Shown here in pieces: positions 1 through 10,567 of a stretch of 64,000 bases of DNA (position 1 is its first letter; the number at the start of each line of letters is the position of its first letter). Below the pieces are notes generated by a model that saw nothing but the letters and a program-made list of their open reading frames with translations, was not told the DNA's origin and ran no database searches. This stretch comes from Ianthella basta (taxonomy: Eukaryota; Porifera; Demospongiae; Verongiida; Ianthellidae): contig OZ025871.1 in the NCBI GenBank assembly GCA_964019415.1, forward strand, positions 5,702,213 through 5,766,212. Direction: 5' to 3'. Both the position numbers and the translations under genes were made by a program.

Positions 1-40
1 ATAAGAAAACTGAGGCAATAACAGACAAGGTAGAGGGGTT

Positions 41-135
41 AGCAGGGGGTGGGAGGGGCAGAGGGAGGGTGGGAAAGGGGGAAGGAAGGGAGGGGAAGGG
101 AGGGATATGAGAGGGGAAGGGAATAGGAAGGGAAT
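41..135. repeat. purine-rich tract (plus strand)
   Basis: An almost pure G/A stretch on the plus strand, which reads as a long C/T tract on the minus strand. On the minus strand it is followed at about 10-25 by TTATTGCCTCAG, a plausible polypyrimidine/AG acceptor for the next exon of the minus-strand gene whose CH exon lies at 456-651. It may be simple low-complexity DNA or an extended polypyrimidine tract. Confidence 0.5.
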
Positions 136-455
136 GGCAGAAAGATGCAGAAAGTGGTAGAGTAGAGAGGTGTAGGGAGTGACCAGACACTAGTACATCC
201 ACAGTAAAGAGTGTTCAGTGATATACTATTGTACATGTACACTAATAACCACTGCCACACAATCTGGTATAAAGCAATAAGGAAGGGCACACACATCACA
301 GGATTCAATGAACACACACCACAGGGCACACTGAGAGATGGCAAGACATACTAAACAATATGGGGTCAAGTGAGAACACTGCTGCTACAGTGAGCTAGGG
401 ACACAGTGGAAGAAGACAACCAGGTCAACAACCAAACTAATGGTGCACTGCACAC

Positions 456-651
456 CTTCAGGTCCAGCAGTTTCTCCACACTGAGCTCAACCTGTGCAGT
501 GTCCAATGTCTGCTGCAAGTTGTCTGGTGACATAGCCTCGTCCACATGGCTGGTGTAGTGGAGAATGATGGGATGGTGGTGATGGAGGATGGAGCAGAGC
601 ACAGTGCCGACACTCCAACTGGAGGTGAACTTGGTCACTTCAACCTCATAA
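456..651 (-). CDS. Calponin-homology (CH) domain exon, partial gene
   Basis: A 196-bp minus-strand exon. It is bounded by an acceptor (TCCCTCCACAG, just above 651) and a donor (GAAG|GTGTGC, just below 456). The translation contains VEVTKFTSSWSVGTVLCSILHH, then HPIILHY, then NLQQTLDTAQVELSVEKLLD. This matches the second half of a CH domain of the spectrin/EHBP1/MICAL kind (family pattern: V..F..SW.DGLA.CA.LH..RP..ID, then NL..AF..AE..LGI..LL). Such domains bind actin or cytoskeletal and trafficking partners. The DG of the usual SW.DG is replaced by VG here. The 5' exons should lie at higher coordinates and the 3' exons beyond the left edge; I could not identify them with confidence. Recognition rests on the motif pattern only. 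Confidence 0.6.
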
Positions 652-659
652 CTGTGGAG

Positions 660-1233
660 GGAGCCAACAAGACACATCACACAATATATAAACACTTCTG
701 TCCCACTTTAGTAATTTGCTAGGTTGACACCTATGTCCTAGCTTGGTTGTTTGAGCTTGCGTGCATTGTGATGAGTAGAAGGAGGTGAAGCAAATGGTTG
801 TAGCAGTTAGAGATGAGAGCACCCCTCCTCCACCAGCTTGAAGAGCCATTGAAACAGTGACTCTCAAGTTTTCTCCTTTTAAAGTGATGTTCATGTCTGA
901 CACCATGTCACTCAACACACCACAATGAATAAGCCTGCCACCAGACTGAATTCCTCAACTGGCCATCCTGGAAGCTTGGAAGTGCTGGCCATGGAGGTTG
1001 AACCTCTTCCATCCGAGTGCAAACCGGAAGTGCCCAGGGAGTGAACCCAAGTCTAAGCATGAAGCTGCCACAAAGCCTAAGCTTGTTGCCATGAAGTCTC
1101 TTTCAAAAGAGACAGAAGTCAGAAACAGTTGCGAGGCCAAGGAAAGTACCAGCAACAAAAAAAAACTGCTGCAAGACTCATGACCCGTGAGCACACAATT
1201 GCTGCAAAGTGAAAAAGGTGCCTACTGTGAAGG
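660..1233. other. no supported gene
   Basis: Probably upstream intron or flank of the minus-strand CH-domain gene. A minus-strand open stretch at 780-905 (SDMNITLKGENLRVTVS) could be another exon of that gene, but it has no family match I recognise. Confidence 0.3.
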
Positions 1234-2096
1234 AGTCCACAAACTAACTCTGTTTGGTGACTAGATTGTACAATTAGAGCTAGAGTGCTTTGTAATGGAA
1301 GCTGAAGCATGGTCCATATAGCACGCTGTAGGACTATGTGCTGTAATGTACATAAAATTTCTTTGATCCTCAGCTTGCAAATCACTTCATGATGTAGTAT
1401 CGTCTACTGCACGATTGTTATATTGACCCGTATAGATTTTCACTACAAATGTCTCATGTGTTAATTGCTGGACATTAATTAACATTTGAATAATGTGATG
1501 AACTGGCTTTCAGTGATCCTATGCCTCAATGGTACTTTCCATTATAGCTAGAAAGCATTCTATTGGTAGACTATGATTGACCAGGACTGTTCAGAAATTT
1601 TAGTGTATGACTGGCTCACTGGCCATCCCATAAATTGCATTCACCAAGCATGCTATAATGCTGACCAAGGGGCGCTTCAATTTGAATGGTGCCTAGCATG
1701 TATTGTTAGAGTGGAATAGTTGTTGAGCCAACACGTATGAGGTAGCTGCTACCCTTTTTGGTAGCTCAACTTCCGGCCAGCTTTCTGTCTGCCTTTCATT
1801 ATTCACTGTTTCTTCAGTCCTCATTTAGCAATGCTTTGTTTGAAGCCATTTTCATGAAAGTTCTTCAGCCACTGCTGGATGTTCTTTTGCAGAATTCTGA
1901 GCTTACTTTCAGTGGGACAAACTCCATGGTGTCTAGCATACAGAAAAACGTGCTGATTTTGTTTCGCAGTGTACTGGCATTGAATGGACTTGGCACTTGC
2001 AAGTGGGCTCCTCGCTATCAGCAAGTACAACTGCCACGTGGACGTCCTCTTTGTCAGCCTGTGCCTCACTCAGCTCACAGATCGCTTGACCTACTT

Positions 2097-2903
2097 CAGG
2101 GCCGTCGGAGGCAATTTAGAAGTGGTAAGGCCATTGGGCGAAGGATACAAAATGTCGCGAGCGAAGCGAGCGCAAAATTTTTTTAGATACTTTTCATTAT
2201 CATACAGATAACGTTTGCTACAGATCTGTGCCTCAAGAATGGTGATGCCTTTGCTAGCCCAGCATGCACTCTCGATCAGTCAGTAAGTCGTTTTAAGAGG
2301 GTTACATAGATTTCACAATAAATCATGTACTTGTTTTGCATGCATTATCTGTACACAGTATATATAATATATTAATGAACGAAGCCATATCAATATTTCC
2401 ACAGATTAGCAATTTCTGAAAACCTGCGCGAGGCTGATGAGGCTTGTCACCTATTGTCGGCGTTCTTAGGTCCACGTGCTTCGACGATGAGGCCATTTTG
2501 AATTGTTACATCACCTTTAGGGTATAGCGATTCGCTGACGTGTGGTTCTACAAGCCATGCTTCGTAGCGCCAGGTGATGCGAGAAAACGATTGCCTACGT
2601 ACGCGCTGCTGGCCTCCATCTTTATTACGTTTTGAATCGATTACGTAACAAAACATGGCGGAAGAAAGGAGTGTGCTTGCAAATCGTGAAGTATTGGACC
2701 CTACTTGATATCTCCGGTTTCATTGCATCTACTAACAACCTAAGATCATTGCTTCTTTGTTTCCTCAACGGTTAGTTTGGGTAGGGTAGGGGTTATCTGG
2801 TTTAGTAGCTAAAAACACTGCTTTTGAAAATAAAAAAACTGCTAGCTGTTCAAAAAGTGGTACGGCCATGGCCGTACCGGCCGTAGCGCCTCCGACGGCC
2901 CTG
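2097..2903. mobile_element. non-autonomous DNA transposon, 16-bp TIRs, 5-bp TSD
   Basis: The ends are perfect 16-bp inverted repeats CAGGGCCGTCGGAGGC, flanked by the target duplication TACTT (2092-2096 and 2904-2908). Copy B of the tandem duplication keeps the empty site (GACCTACTTAACCATC, about 9029), so the boundaries are certain to the base. CAGGG ends and a short duplication suggest the hAT superfamily (some groups make 5-bp duplications), but no transposase is present. Inside, about 2155-2172, is a GCGAGCGAAGCGAGCGC near-palindrome. No long reading frame crosses the element. It inserted after the tandem duplication. Confidence 0.85.
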
Positions 2904-3023
2904 TACTTAACCATCTGCTTACATGATCTGTGGATTTGAATGAAGCAGCAATGTAACTATATAAGTAAACAGGTAAAATGTTAATACTACCAGTAAAAGA
3001 GTGACTAGTCAGCAAAAATTGAC

Positions 3024-3082
3024 TCAAAATTCATCTCTCCATCTCTTCCTGAGTCTCCCCTGGACCTTCTTCACAACTACCA
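3024..3082 (-). mobile_element. LINE 3'-end scrap (copy A)
   Basis: The minus strand reads GRLRKRWRDEF then stop. This resembles the last residues of RTE-type LINE reverse transcriptases, and the LINE at 24338-25467 ends in the similar RLRGRPRSRWTDNFK. The matching scrap in copy B (9153-9210) shows that it predates the tandem duplication. It is very short, so this is suggestive only. Confidence 0.35.
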
Positions 3083-3229
3083 CTCTACACAGCTGAAGGT
3101 TTGCTCAAGTTTGGTGTATCAGTGCTTGTGTGGCAGCAGCTGTGTTGGCTTTGCCTTTCACTACCCGATGGATCCAATAATTCCATTGAGTATGTAGGAG
3201 AAGAGGCTCATTGCTACGTCGTTCAATGT

Positions 3230-3400
3230 AGGCGAATACGTAGTTTGTGGGCAATATGTAGCAGATTATTCAACAACTGAATGCAGGACGTTTCGGCCTG
3301 AAGGCCTTCGTCAGCTGCGTACAAAACTGAGAATGTACAGTGTGAGACTGGTTTATATAGCTATGGGTAACTGTGTGTGACCAGTCAAATTCTAGGATTA
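3230..3400 (-). mobile_element. Penelope-like element terminal fragment
   Basis: Segment present in copy A but absent from copy B. It carries the GGACGTTTCGGCCTGAAGGCC signature typical of Penelope-like terminal repeats, followed by sequence laid out like the end of the element at 16.7 kb (GTACAAAACTGAGAATG against GTACAAAAAACAGAACATG). Only a terminal piece remains and no coding part is attached. It is a fossil. Confidence 0.6.
3283..3318 (-). ncRNA. hammerhead-ribozyme-like motif (Penelope-like type)
   Basis: Read on the minus strand: stem I strand GCAG, core CUGACGA, stem II GGCC/GGCC with loop UUCA (one extra A before the stem), then GAAAC, cleavage triplet GUC, and stem I return strand CUGC, which pairs with GCAG. 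The A-C-G-U around the triplet is self-complementary, so stem III could form only between two molecules. Minimal hammerheads of this kind are known from Penelope-like retroelements. The extra A beside stem II makes activity uncertain. Confidence 0.6.
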
Positions 3401-3721
3401 TGTGTACATGTGTTTAGTATTGCATAGTTTGAGCAGAAGCAATGAATTGCACGGTTTAATTAAATGCAATATCATTTTTTGAAATGTAATGAGGATATCA
3501 TGTATTATCAAGTGTTTGTGGTTGGTCATAGTCATTGAGACTGTTTCTTGTCGACATCAAGATTGAAATTGTTAGTCATATGGATTATTTGTTTCCAAAT
3601 GTGATACTGCTATGCAATATTCCAATCTCATGTTATTGGACCTAATATTTTAATACCAATGAAGAGTCATACTCTTCTTATAATGAAAGGTCAGATCATT
3701 GTAGTTGGCCTCTGTAGCGTA

Positions 3722-3906
3722 CAGGCCAGGCTAGGTTGAAAATAGAGGTAATCACTTGGATTTTTCGCCAAAAAGCCATCTACACCAGTATTGGGGCCTC
3801 AGAAGGCTGAGAGGCCAGAGGCCCAGTTCATGGAAACACTGGTGTAGAGGGTTGGTTGGCGTAAGATCCAGTGATTATCTCTTTCTTCAACCTAGCATGG
3901 CCCGGC
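3722..3906. repeat. foldback element (copy A)
   Basis: Imperfect inverted repeat. The left arm at about 3722-3799 (CCAGGCTAGGTTGAA, AGAGGTAATCAC, ACACCAGT) is mirrored by the right arm at about 3836-3906 (ACTGGTGT, GTGATTATCTCT, TTCAACCTAGCATGG). It is present in both copies of the tandem duplication (also 10568-10762), so it predates it. It could form a large hairpin. Confidence 0.6.
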
Positions 3907-4050
3907 TGCTACTGATAGCCTTTTGTAATGCACTGACTTAGCTCATGCCATTGAAATCACACTTTTAACTTGTATCCCTTCCCCCTTATCTGCCCTTGTT
4001 GAAACCACAAGTGTTTTAAATGAGTAGCTAGTTATCCTGCCATCCATCAG

Positions 4051-4103
4051 TACACCACACTGATGAGCCCTTATCAGAGCGAAACAGCCCTTGTATCTTT
4101 GTA
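4051..4103 (+). ncRNA. hammerhead-like motif, degraded (copy A)
   Basis: The plus strand has core CUGAUGA (4060-4066), a GCCC...GAGC arm with one mismatch, then GAAAC, and a short ACA/UGU hairpin ending in the triplet GUA. A distal UACA/UGUA pair could close stem I, but the base pairs next to the core are poor. Copy B (10907-10959) keeps a perfect GCCC/GGGC stem II. Probably a decayed hammerhead. Confidence 0.35.
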
Positions 4104-4422
4104 GAATGACTAGCTGGGGAAGGTGATCACTGTTTGCCATCAATAAGGATCCCCCCACCTTCTGAGACATCACTATACTTGCGTAGAATGCTGGTCATCA
4201 TAAAATCCAGTATTTACCTATTTATTCTTATGAAGCACTCGCTGTGGATTGCTTTAAACAAGTTAGCCAATAAAAATGCAATAATTAATATTTTGATGGA
4301 GCAGATGTGCATTGAATCGTTGCCACTCACTTATCATTGATGTAGCTACGTATATACGTATTTCTGTATGTCAGAAAGTGCATGTTCATTACAAATAGTA
4401 CAAGTTCTTTCTCCCACCATTA

Positions 4423-5202
4423 CCGTATGCGCTTTAATTTTCGTGGAGTTTATATTTCGTGGTTTTGCAATTTTCGCGGCTTTTGCGTTTTTAAATTTGC
4501 GGGTGCTGGGTACAGTGGTGTTGAAATATTCGCAGGTGAAATATTCGCGGATGTCTTTCGACATGTTGTTCTAGTGCTAGTGGGCGTCCCAATGCTTGCA
4601 CAGGCAGTTTTTCCACGGATTTATAATCCCCTTTTCTTTTCGGCTGGCCAATTCAGCGCAATACGTCTTCTTCTGCCCTCTCACTGTGCTCTCCTTCAAC
4701 TCTAAGTCTTGCTTTGTCTCTAAATCACGTAAGCCTGCTGCAATGCCATTTTCAGCGGTATACCTGGCGATCTTTGCTTTCTGGGTCTCTGTGGTGGTCT
4801 TGTCATATTGGCCCCTTTTCATCGACCCCATGGCCACCGATCTGCTTTGCAGCATCCACGAGCGTAGTGATCTCGACTTCTTTCTGTACAGCCTTCGCCG
4901 TTGATGGAGGAACAATCTTGTCCAACTCTGGAACGATGTTGCGCTTGGATACCAAGTAAGGACGAATAGACATGTTTGTCGGCAGCAAGAACAATGAGTC
5001 GGGAACAAAGGAACTAGCAAAGCGAGTTTGCCCCGTAGCTGATTATCGCCATTTTTGTTATTCATGACGTCAATGATTGGCTCAAGCTTTGTATGTCCAT
5101 TTACCGTGATGTCCAAATATTCGCGGACAAAATATTCGCGGATGGCTGCTGATCCGCGAGAACCGCGAACATTAAACCCCGCGAAAATTAAAGCACATGC
5201 GG
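4423..5202. mobile_element. Tc1/mariner-superfamily (pogo-like) element
   Basis: The two ends are imperfect inverted repeats (left CCGTATGCGCTTTAATTTTCG; right, read inward, CCGCATGTGCTTTAATTTTCG). They are flanked by TA on both sides, and copy B has the empty TA site at CCATTATATCCC (about 11249). The element is 780 bp and so non-autonomous. It is rich in repeated TATTCGCGG motifs near both ends. A minus-strand transposase-like remnant lies inside at 4628-4828. Insertion followed the tandem duplication. Confidence 0.8.
4628..4828 (-). pseudogene. pogo-like transposase N-terminal DNA-binding remnant
   Basis: The minus-strand translation includes KRGQYDKTTTETQKAKIARY, then AENGIAAGLRDLETK, then LKESTVRGQKKTYCAEL. 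The pattern fits the helix-turn-helix start of pogo/Tigger-like transposases (KRGKY....RAKIGKYA.ENG...A.R.....ESTVR..K..Y..EL). Upstream, 4803-4994 is open in another minus-strand frame, so the coding part is frame-broken or was spliced. No DDE catalytic domain is present. Confidence 0.5.
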
Positions 5203-5560
5203 TATATCCCAGCTAGTGACAAGCAAAGTGAACCCAGATGTGATCAACATGTGTAAATACACTATAAAAGTGATCAACGTTTGATCCTTAAAAGCAATCT
5301 GATTCATTCCTAGCTTTTGATATAATATAGATGTGTATAGATGTGCTCTGGTTTTAGACCTTGGAACCCTGCTTCGGCCGCTGCCACACGCACTATCACG
5401 GTAATACGGTCTCATTCCACTTCGTCTTCGCTCGCACAAACACTCGCCGCCATTTTCGCTGACTTGCTTATGACAACTGTAGTACTACATCAAAAAAGGT
5501 GTTAGATTCACACCTTGTCCAGCTTCCAACGGACATTGAACAGTTACACTTGAGAAAACT

Positions 5561-5628
5561 CCCAGACCCTTTCTACCTGGTTATTGTGCAATAACCGGAA
5601 AGGAAAGGGTCTGGGCTACGCGAGACTA
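5561..5628. mobile_element. short TAGTCTCG-family MITE or hairpin remnant
   Basis: Nested inverted repeat. The outer arms are CCCAGACCCTTTC/GAAAGGGTCTGGG and the inner palindrome is GGTTATTG TG CAATAACC. The right edge GCGAGACTA, read from the other strand, is TAGTCTCGC followed by CCAGACCC, matching the ends of the 583-bp element at 9840-10422. The outer left end is missing or diverged. Confidence 0.55.
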
Positions 5629-5996
5629 TTCTGTGTCAGAAAGTGCATGGTTATTACAAATAGTGCAAGCTTTTTTCTCCAGCCATTATATCCCAGCTGG
5701 TGACAAGCAAAGTGAACCCAGATGTGATTGACTTGTGTTAATGAATTATAGAAGTGATCAACGTTTGATCCTTAAAATTAATCAGTTCTGATTCATTCCT
5801 TGCCTCTGGTATACTATAGACGTGTACTACTGGTAGACAGTGAGCTTGCAAGACTACCCAATGTAATTTTAAGGACAAATTGACTCATTGACCTAATGTT
5901 TACAGCAGATGTGTTTTGAATCAACTGTAGATGGTATAATCTTGAACATGTGACTGATCTTGTGTCATGCAACACACAAAATTGTATGCCTTGTTA

Positions 5997-8172
5997 TGCT
6001 GTGACCATTTCCTCTTGGTCCATACTAATGCATTCACTGTTCTTCATGCATTGCAGTATGAGTGCAATTTTCATGAAGTTACCTGCCCACCACTGTCATT
6101 GTCAAACTTTTGCAAATGTCCCTGCAAACACCAGTTCAGTTCCCTACTGCATTTGTGTGCATGGTGGACAGTTATGCTAATAACTATGGATAATAAGTTA
6201 GACATTTACTGCCTATAAACTGTGGAAATTATGCAATGATTTCATAGAGATGCCCAAGATTGCCTTAATTGAATGTATTTTATTATAATGGAGCTAGGCC
6301 GATATTTTGTCAATGCACACTAATCTCTGAAACCAACTGAAGGATTCATAGCGAACGGTCTGAATTTTGTAGTGCTAATTGGTGGGTCCTCAGCGGGCTT
6401 TTCATCAAAGGCTTGTGAACTGAAGGTTGTCTGATGTTTTGCCATGCCTAACTGTGGGACACAATCTTTGTTTGCGGAGGAAAGCAACTAGATTATGGAT
6501 CGAATTCCTTTGTTGCACAACTCTTTTGGGAAGATGGTGTGACAGCATGTTTTGTTATTGCTCTAGTTCGAAGTATGCAATAGTGGGTATCATGAGCTAT
6601 ATTTGCATTATTCTTGGGAGAAGAAGTGGCTTGATGGCGATAAAATGGGCCTCAAGTTGTGCACACGGGGGGGAGGGGGGGGGGGAGGTGACAATTGCGC
6701 AGACCCTGACAATGTTTTATATTATCTTCAATGCACTTTTGAACTAAATGTGGTCATAAGAATAGGTTAATAAGGTGATGCCATTAAACAGCCTACTAAA
6801 GGACTTTCTTGGGAGATACAGCTCCAATTATCACAGTAGACGAATGATCTGTATTGCAAAGTGGTGGCTCTCCTGACTCTTTACTTGTGCTCGGCCTCAA
6901 ATCATCTTTCCTGATGATTTGCCAAGGACGCAAAGTGTGTGCTCAAGAAGTAATATAGTAGCATAAAGCCTGGGTAAGCTCTTGCCTGCGAGATACAGCT
7001 TCAAATACAAAGGAAGTTGTCTAATGACCTTTTGGTAATATCCTCTAGTAGTGGCTGTGGAACATGACACCGTTGGGGGGGGGGGGGGGGCTGCTTGGTG
7101 ATGTAGTCAGTCAGGCCTATAACTACTGTTCTCTGTATGAAGAATTATTGGGGGAGCTAAAGCCCCCTAGGCCCTATTCTACAACTCTAATCCTCCAGTG
7201 TAGCCTTTAGCTTGCATATTCCTCGTCTGGGCAAGCAGGAACATCAAACTTGCCATTCAGAATATTATGTACATCAGTAGGTCTGACAGTAAAGCAGTTA
7301 AACACTTTGGTAAGGGCTGCTGTCACTGAAGGACTGGCCTGCCTAACCTAGATGAATTTTTGGAGTGGAGGTGGCATAAGGCATAGCTATACCACCAAAA
7401 TAGCAGCATTGGCTTGTGTTAATACACCATGCTGAACTATGATTTTGCTACAACACTTTGCCAGTTAAATTGCCATGTGGAGCTCAGACAGTAGCTCGCT
7501 CTTCATGCCGTTACTGTACGTGTGTCCTTGTATATGACTTGTGTCCATAGGTGCCCTGTGTTGCACACTAAGAACATGCAAATTTCAGTAGGAAGGGGAA
7601 TTATATGAAAGAATAAATGGGGTAAGAGCAGCATATGACATTTTTCTCTATGTGTTCTCTAGGCTGGCTTTGGGTGGACTGCCGTGTACAATACTTGAAA
7701 AGAAGACTATCCATGACCTTCAATTGTTCGTTGGTGTGGCAGTTAGGCTAGTTTCAACAAAGGGTGCTAACTCATTAACATAGGAGATGCCATTGCTATC
7801 TGCGCCATTTATAGACATCTAAAGCATGATGTCTGACTATTCCTTTCACACCTCCTCCCATCAGGAACTCCTGCATGGGCTGTTTAGGTCTAGCTACTTC
7901 CAAGCTCTTTCAAGGAATGTCTGTATTGGTTGTGGCTGCAAGACCGGAGTCATTTGACTTGACTCTTGATAAATAAGTGTAAGTTATACCCCAGGGACAA
8001 GGACGGTAGTTAGAATATGATTTGAGGCTGAGGCATAGCTGAGGCCAAGTAATTATTATTCTGACAGAAGTCCAATCTATGGGCTATAACTTGTTTATAC
8101 CCCTTTGCCATGGCCATGAGGCGAGAACCCAACCCAGCCGGCAAAAGAATGGCAATCGTAACCAGCTTCAGG
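5997..8172. other. spacer between the duplicated blocks, no gene seen
   Basis: About 2.2 kb unique to this place. Short open stretches have no recognisable domain. It holds two long G runs (about 6667-6686 and 7075-7091) and nothing else I can support. Confidence 0.5.
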
Positions 8173-9152
8173 ATTCCACAAAGTAACTCTGTTTGGTGAC
8201 TAGATTGTACAATTAGAGCTTTGTAATGGAAGCTGAAGCATGGCCCATATAGCACGCTGTAGGACTATGTGCCGTAATGTACATGAATTTCTTTTGTCCA
8301 CCCTCAGCTTGCAAATCACTTTATGATGTAGTATCGTCTACTGCACGATTGTTATATGGACCTGTATAGATTTTCACTACAAATGTCTCATGTATTAATT
8401 GCTGGACATTAATTAACATTTGAATAATGTGATGAACTGGCTGCCAGTGATCCTATGCCGCAATGATACTTTCCATTATAGCTAGAAAGCATTCTATTGG
8501 TAGATTATGATTGACCAGGACTGTTCGGATATTTTTGTGTATGACTTGCTCACTGGCCATCCCATAAATTGCATTCACCAAGCATGCTATAATGCTGACC
8601 AAGGGGCGCTTCAATTTGAATGGTGCCTAGCATGTATTGTTAGAGTGGAATAGTTGTTGAGCCAACACGTATGAGGTAGCTGCTACCCTCTTTGGTAGCT
8701 CAACTTCCGGCCAGCTTTCTGTCTGCCTTTCATTATTCACTGTTTCTTCAGTCCTCATTTAGCAATGCTTTGTTTGAAGCCATTTTCATGAAAGTTCTTC
8801 AGTCATCACTGGATGTTCTTTTGCAGAATATACTGAGCTTCCTTTCAGTGGGACAAACTCCATGGTGTTTAGCATACAGAACATGCAACGTGCTGATTTT
8901 GTTTCGCAGTGTACTGGCATTGAATGGACTTGGCACTTGTGGGCTCCTCGCTATCAGCAAGTACAATTGCCACGTGGACGTCCTCTTTGTCAGCCTGCGC
9001 CTCACTCAGCTCAAGTGGGAGCTTCCTTGACCTACTTAACCATCTGCTTACATGATCTGTGGATATGAATGAAGCAGCAATGTAACTATATAAGTGAAGA
9101 GGTAAAGTGTTAATACTACTAGTAAAAGAGCGGCTAGTCAGCAAAAATTGAC

Positions 9153-9210
9153 TCAAATTTCATCTCTCCATCTCTTCCTGGGCCTCCCCCTGGGCCTTCT
9201 TCACAACGTC
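9153..9210 (-). mobile_element. LINE 3'-end scrap (copy B)
   Basis: Counterpart of 3024-3082. The minus strand reads RRPRGRPRKRWRDEI then stop, a closer match than copy A to the RGRPR.RW end of RTE-type LINE proteins. Confidence 0.4.
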
Positions 9211-9640
9211 CACTCTACGCAGCTGTAGGTGTGCTCAAGTTTGGTGTATCAATGCTTGTATGGCAGCAGCTGTGTTGGCTTATTCTTTCTCTTTCACTGC
9301 CCGATGGATCCAATAATTCCATTGAGTATCTCATGCCTATATAATGTAGGCTTATTCTAACTCTAGCATGTAGCAAGTGGCTTGAGCCTTCTGCTCGGTG
9401 TAGACTTTATGTGCAGGCACATGTGGAGCATGTCAAATTTTGTGATCACAGATGGCTTACTGTGTTGCCATGGCTATTAATTTGAGCGATGTTATGTGAC
9501 ATGTAAATGGCAGGATTATGAGGATAAGATTGTCTTCAATTGTGGCATCGCATCTGGCAGCATATGTACTAGATGGTGAAGGCTAGCCTAACCATAAGTA
9601 AGTGTTTGATTGCATGGTTTGAGCACAACCACTAAATTGC

Positions 9641-9752
9641 TAGTCTGGCTCGCTAGACCGTCCCGTAAGCGCCGGTAGGCGTGGAAGGGAAGGGATGTCC
9701 CTCCCCTCGTCGCCCCAAGGCGCTTATTGGGACGGTCTAGCCAGCCAGACTA
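9641..9752. mobile_element. MITE, TAGTCTGG ends, 9-bp TSD
   Basis: 112-bp element. The terminal inverted repeats are TAGTCTGGCTCGCTAGACCG at the left and its near-complement CGGTCTAGCCAGCCAGACTA at the right. It is flanked by the 9-bp duplication CTAAATTGC (9632-9640 and 9753-9761). The matching site in copy A is empty. A 9-bp duplication is typical of Mutator-like elements; the superfamily call is inference. Confidence 0.8.
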
Positions 9753-9839
9753 CTAAATTGCACGATTTAATGCTATATCATTGCGGAAAATGTAATGAGG
9801 ATATCATCACATGTTATTGGTTGGGTCATAGTCATTGGT

Positions 9840-10422
9840 TAGTCTCGTTTCCAGACCCTTCCGAAGCGCGCGCGAGGAGAGGATAGGTCTGGTGAAAATA
9901 GACAGGTTCTCGTGACCGCTGCCAGAATGTGGGCAGCGCCAATCAGATTGCTAGTAGCGGAACATTGGTCAATTTTTTACCTCGCGAATGAGTTATAATT
10001 GCGATTACGTACGTAAGCAGATTCGCAGTTGAAGAAGTGAGCGCAGCCATCTCCAGAGCAGCTAAAGAGCTTGGATACAGACAGTTGAAAGACAAGCAGT
10101 ACCAGGCAGTGTCGGAGTTCGCTTGCGGCAAAGGCGTCTTCGTAATTCTGCCAACAGGCAGCGGAAAATTGCTCTGCTATGCTCCGCTGCCCCCCGTTTA
10201 CAATGTTCTATGCCAGCGCGCCAGCCCTACCTCGACTGTAATCATTGTGAGTCCCCTGCTCCGCACAAAATAGCAACTTGAGATTGTAGCGTCAGAGAAG
10301 CCGTAACTAATCACACGCAGCATTATGTCATCATCCATAATTACATTCTATTGTGTCCAAATTTCCTGCCCACTTTCACCAGACCCTTCCTCCCCCACGG
10401 GAAGGGTCTGGGAACGAGACTA
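9840..10422. mobile_element. TIR element with 9-bp TSD carrying a RecQ-like fragment
   Basis: 583 bp with inverted ends TAGTCTCGTTTCCAGACCC and GGGTCTGGGAACGAGACTA. The target duplication GTCATTGGT is at 9831-9839 and 10423-10431, and copy A has the empty site (about 3530). End sequence and duplication length link it to the MITE at 9641. It carries a stretch of helicase-like coding sequence (10037-10273) but no transposase. The layout of terminal repeats, 9-bp duplication and a captured gene piece is that of Pack-MULE-type elements in plants. Confidence 0.75.
10037..10273 (+). pseudogene. RecQ-type helicase N-terminal fragment
   Basis: 79 codons. The translation contains AISRAAKELGYRQLKDKQYQAV, then GVFVILPTGSGKLLCYAPLP, then STVIIVSPLL. 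This follows the RecQ layout: an F/Y-R-Q-Q region, motif I (here LPTGSGKLLCY, against the usual LPTGSGKSLCY), then motif Ia (IVVSPL). The text ends in a stop just after SPLL, where a RecQ protein continues for hundreds of residues. It is probably a captured first exon inside the transposon at 9840-10422, not a functional helicase. Confidence 0.65.
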
Positions 10423-10567
10423 GTCATTGGTATCTTTCTTGTTGACATCAGGATTGAAATTGTTAGTCATGTGGATTATCTATTTTCCGAATGTGATACT
10501 TCTATTTGAATGCCGATGAAGAGTCGTATTCTTCTTATGATGAAAAGACAGATCATTGTAGTTGGCC

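Larger units (their letters stand above)
1234..5996. repeat. tandem duplication, copy A
   Basis: Non-coding block whose sequence returns in the same orientation at 8173-11566. Anchors are the TAACTCTGTTTGGTGACTAG start (about 1241 and 8184), GCTCAACTTCCGGCCAGC (about 1767 and 8697), a foldback (3722 and 10568) and the end at TGTATGCCTTGTTATG (about 5981 and 11549). Copy A is longer because of a TIR element (2097-2903), a Penelope-like fragment (about 3230-3400), a pogo-like element (4423-5202) and an internal repeat of the end region (4370-5335 against 5632-5960). No convincing gene lies inside. Confidence 0.85.

Noticed and set aside
1758-2186. 142-residue plus-strand frame (and its partner at 8692-9030)
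   Set aside because: The two copies differ by frame-breaking indels and no domain is recognisable; it looks non-coding.
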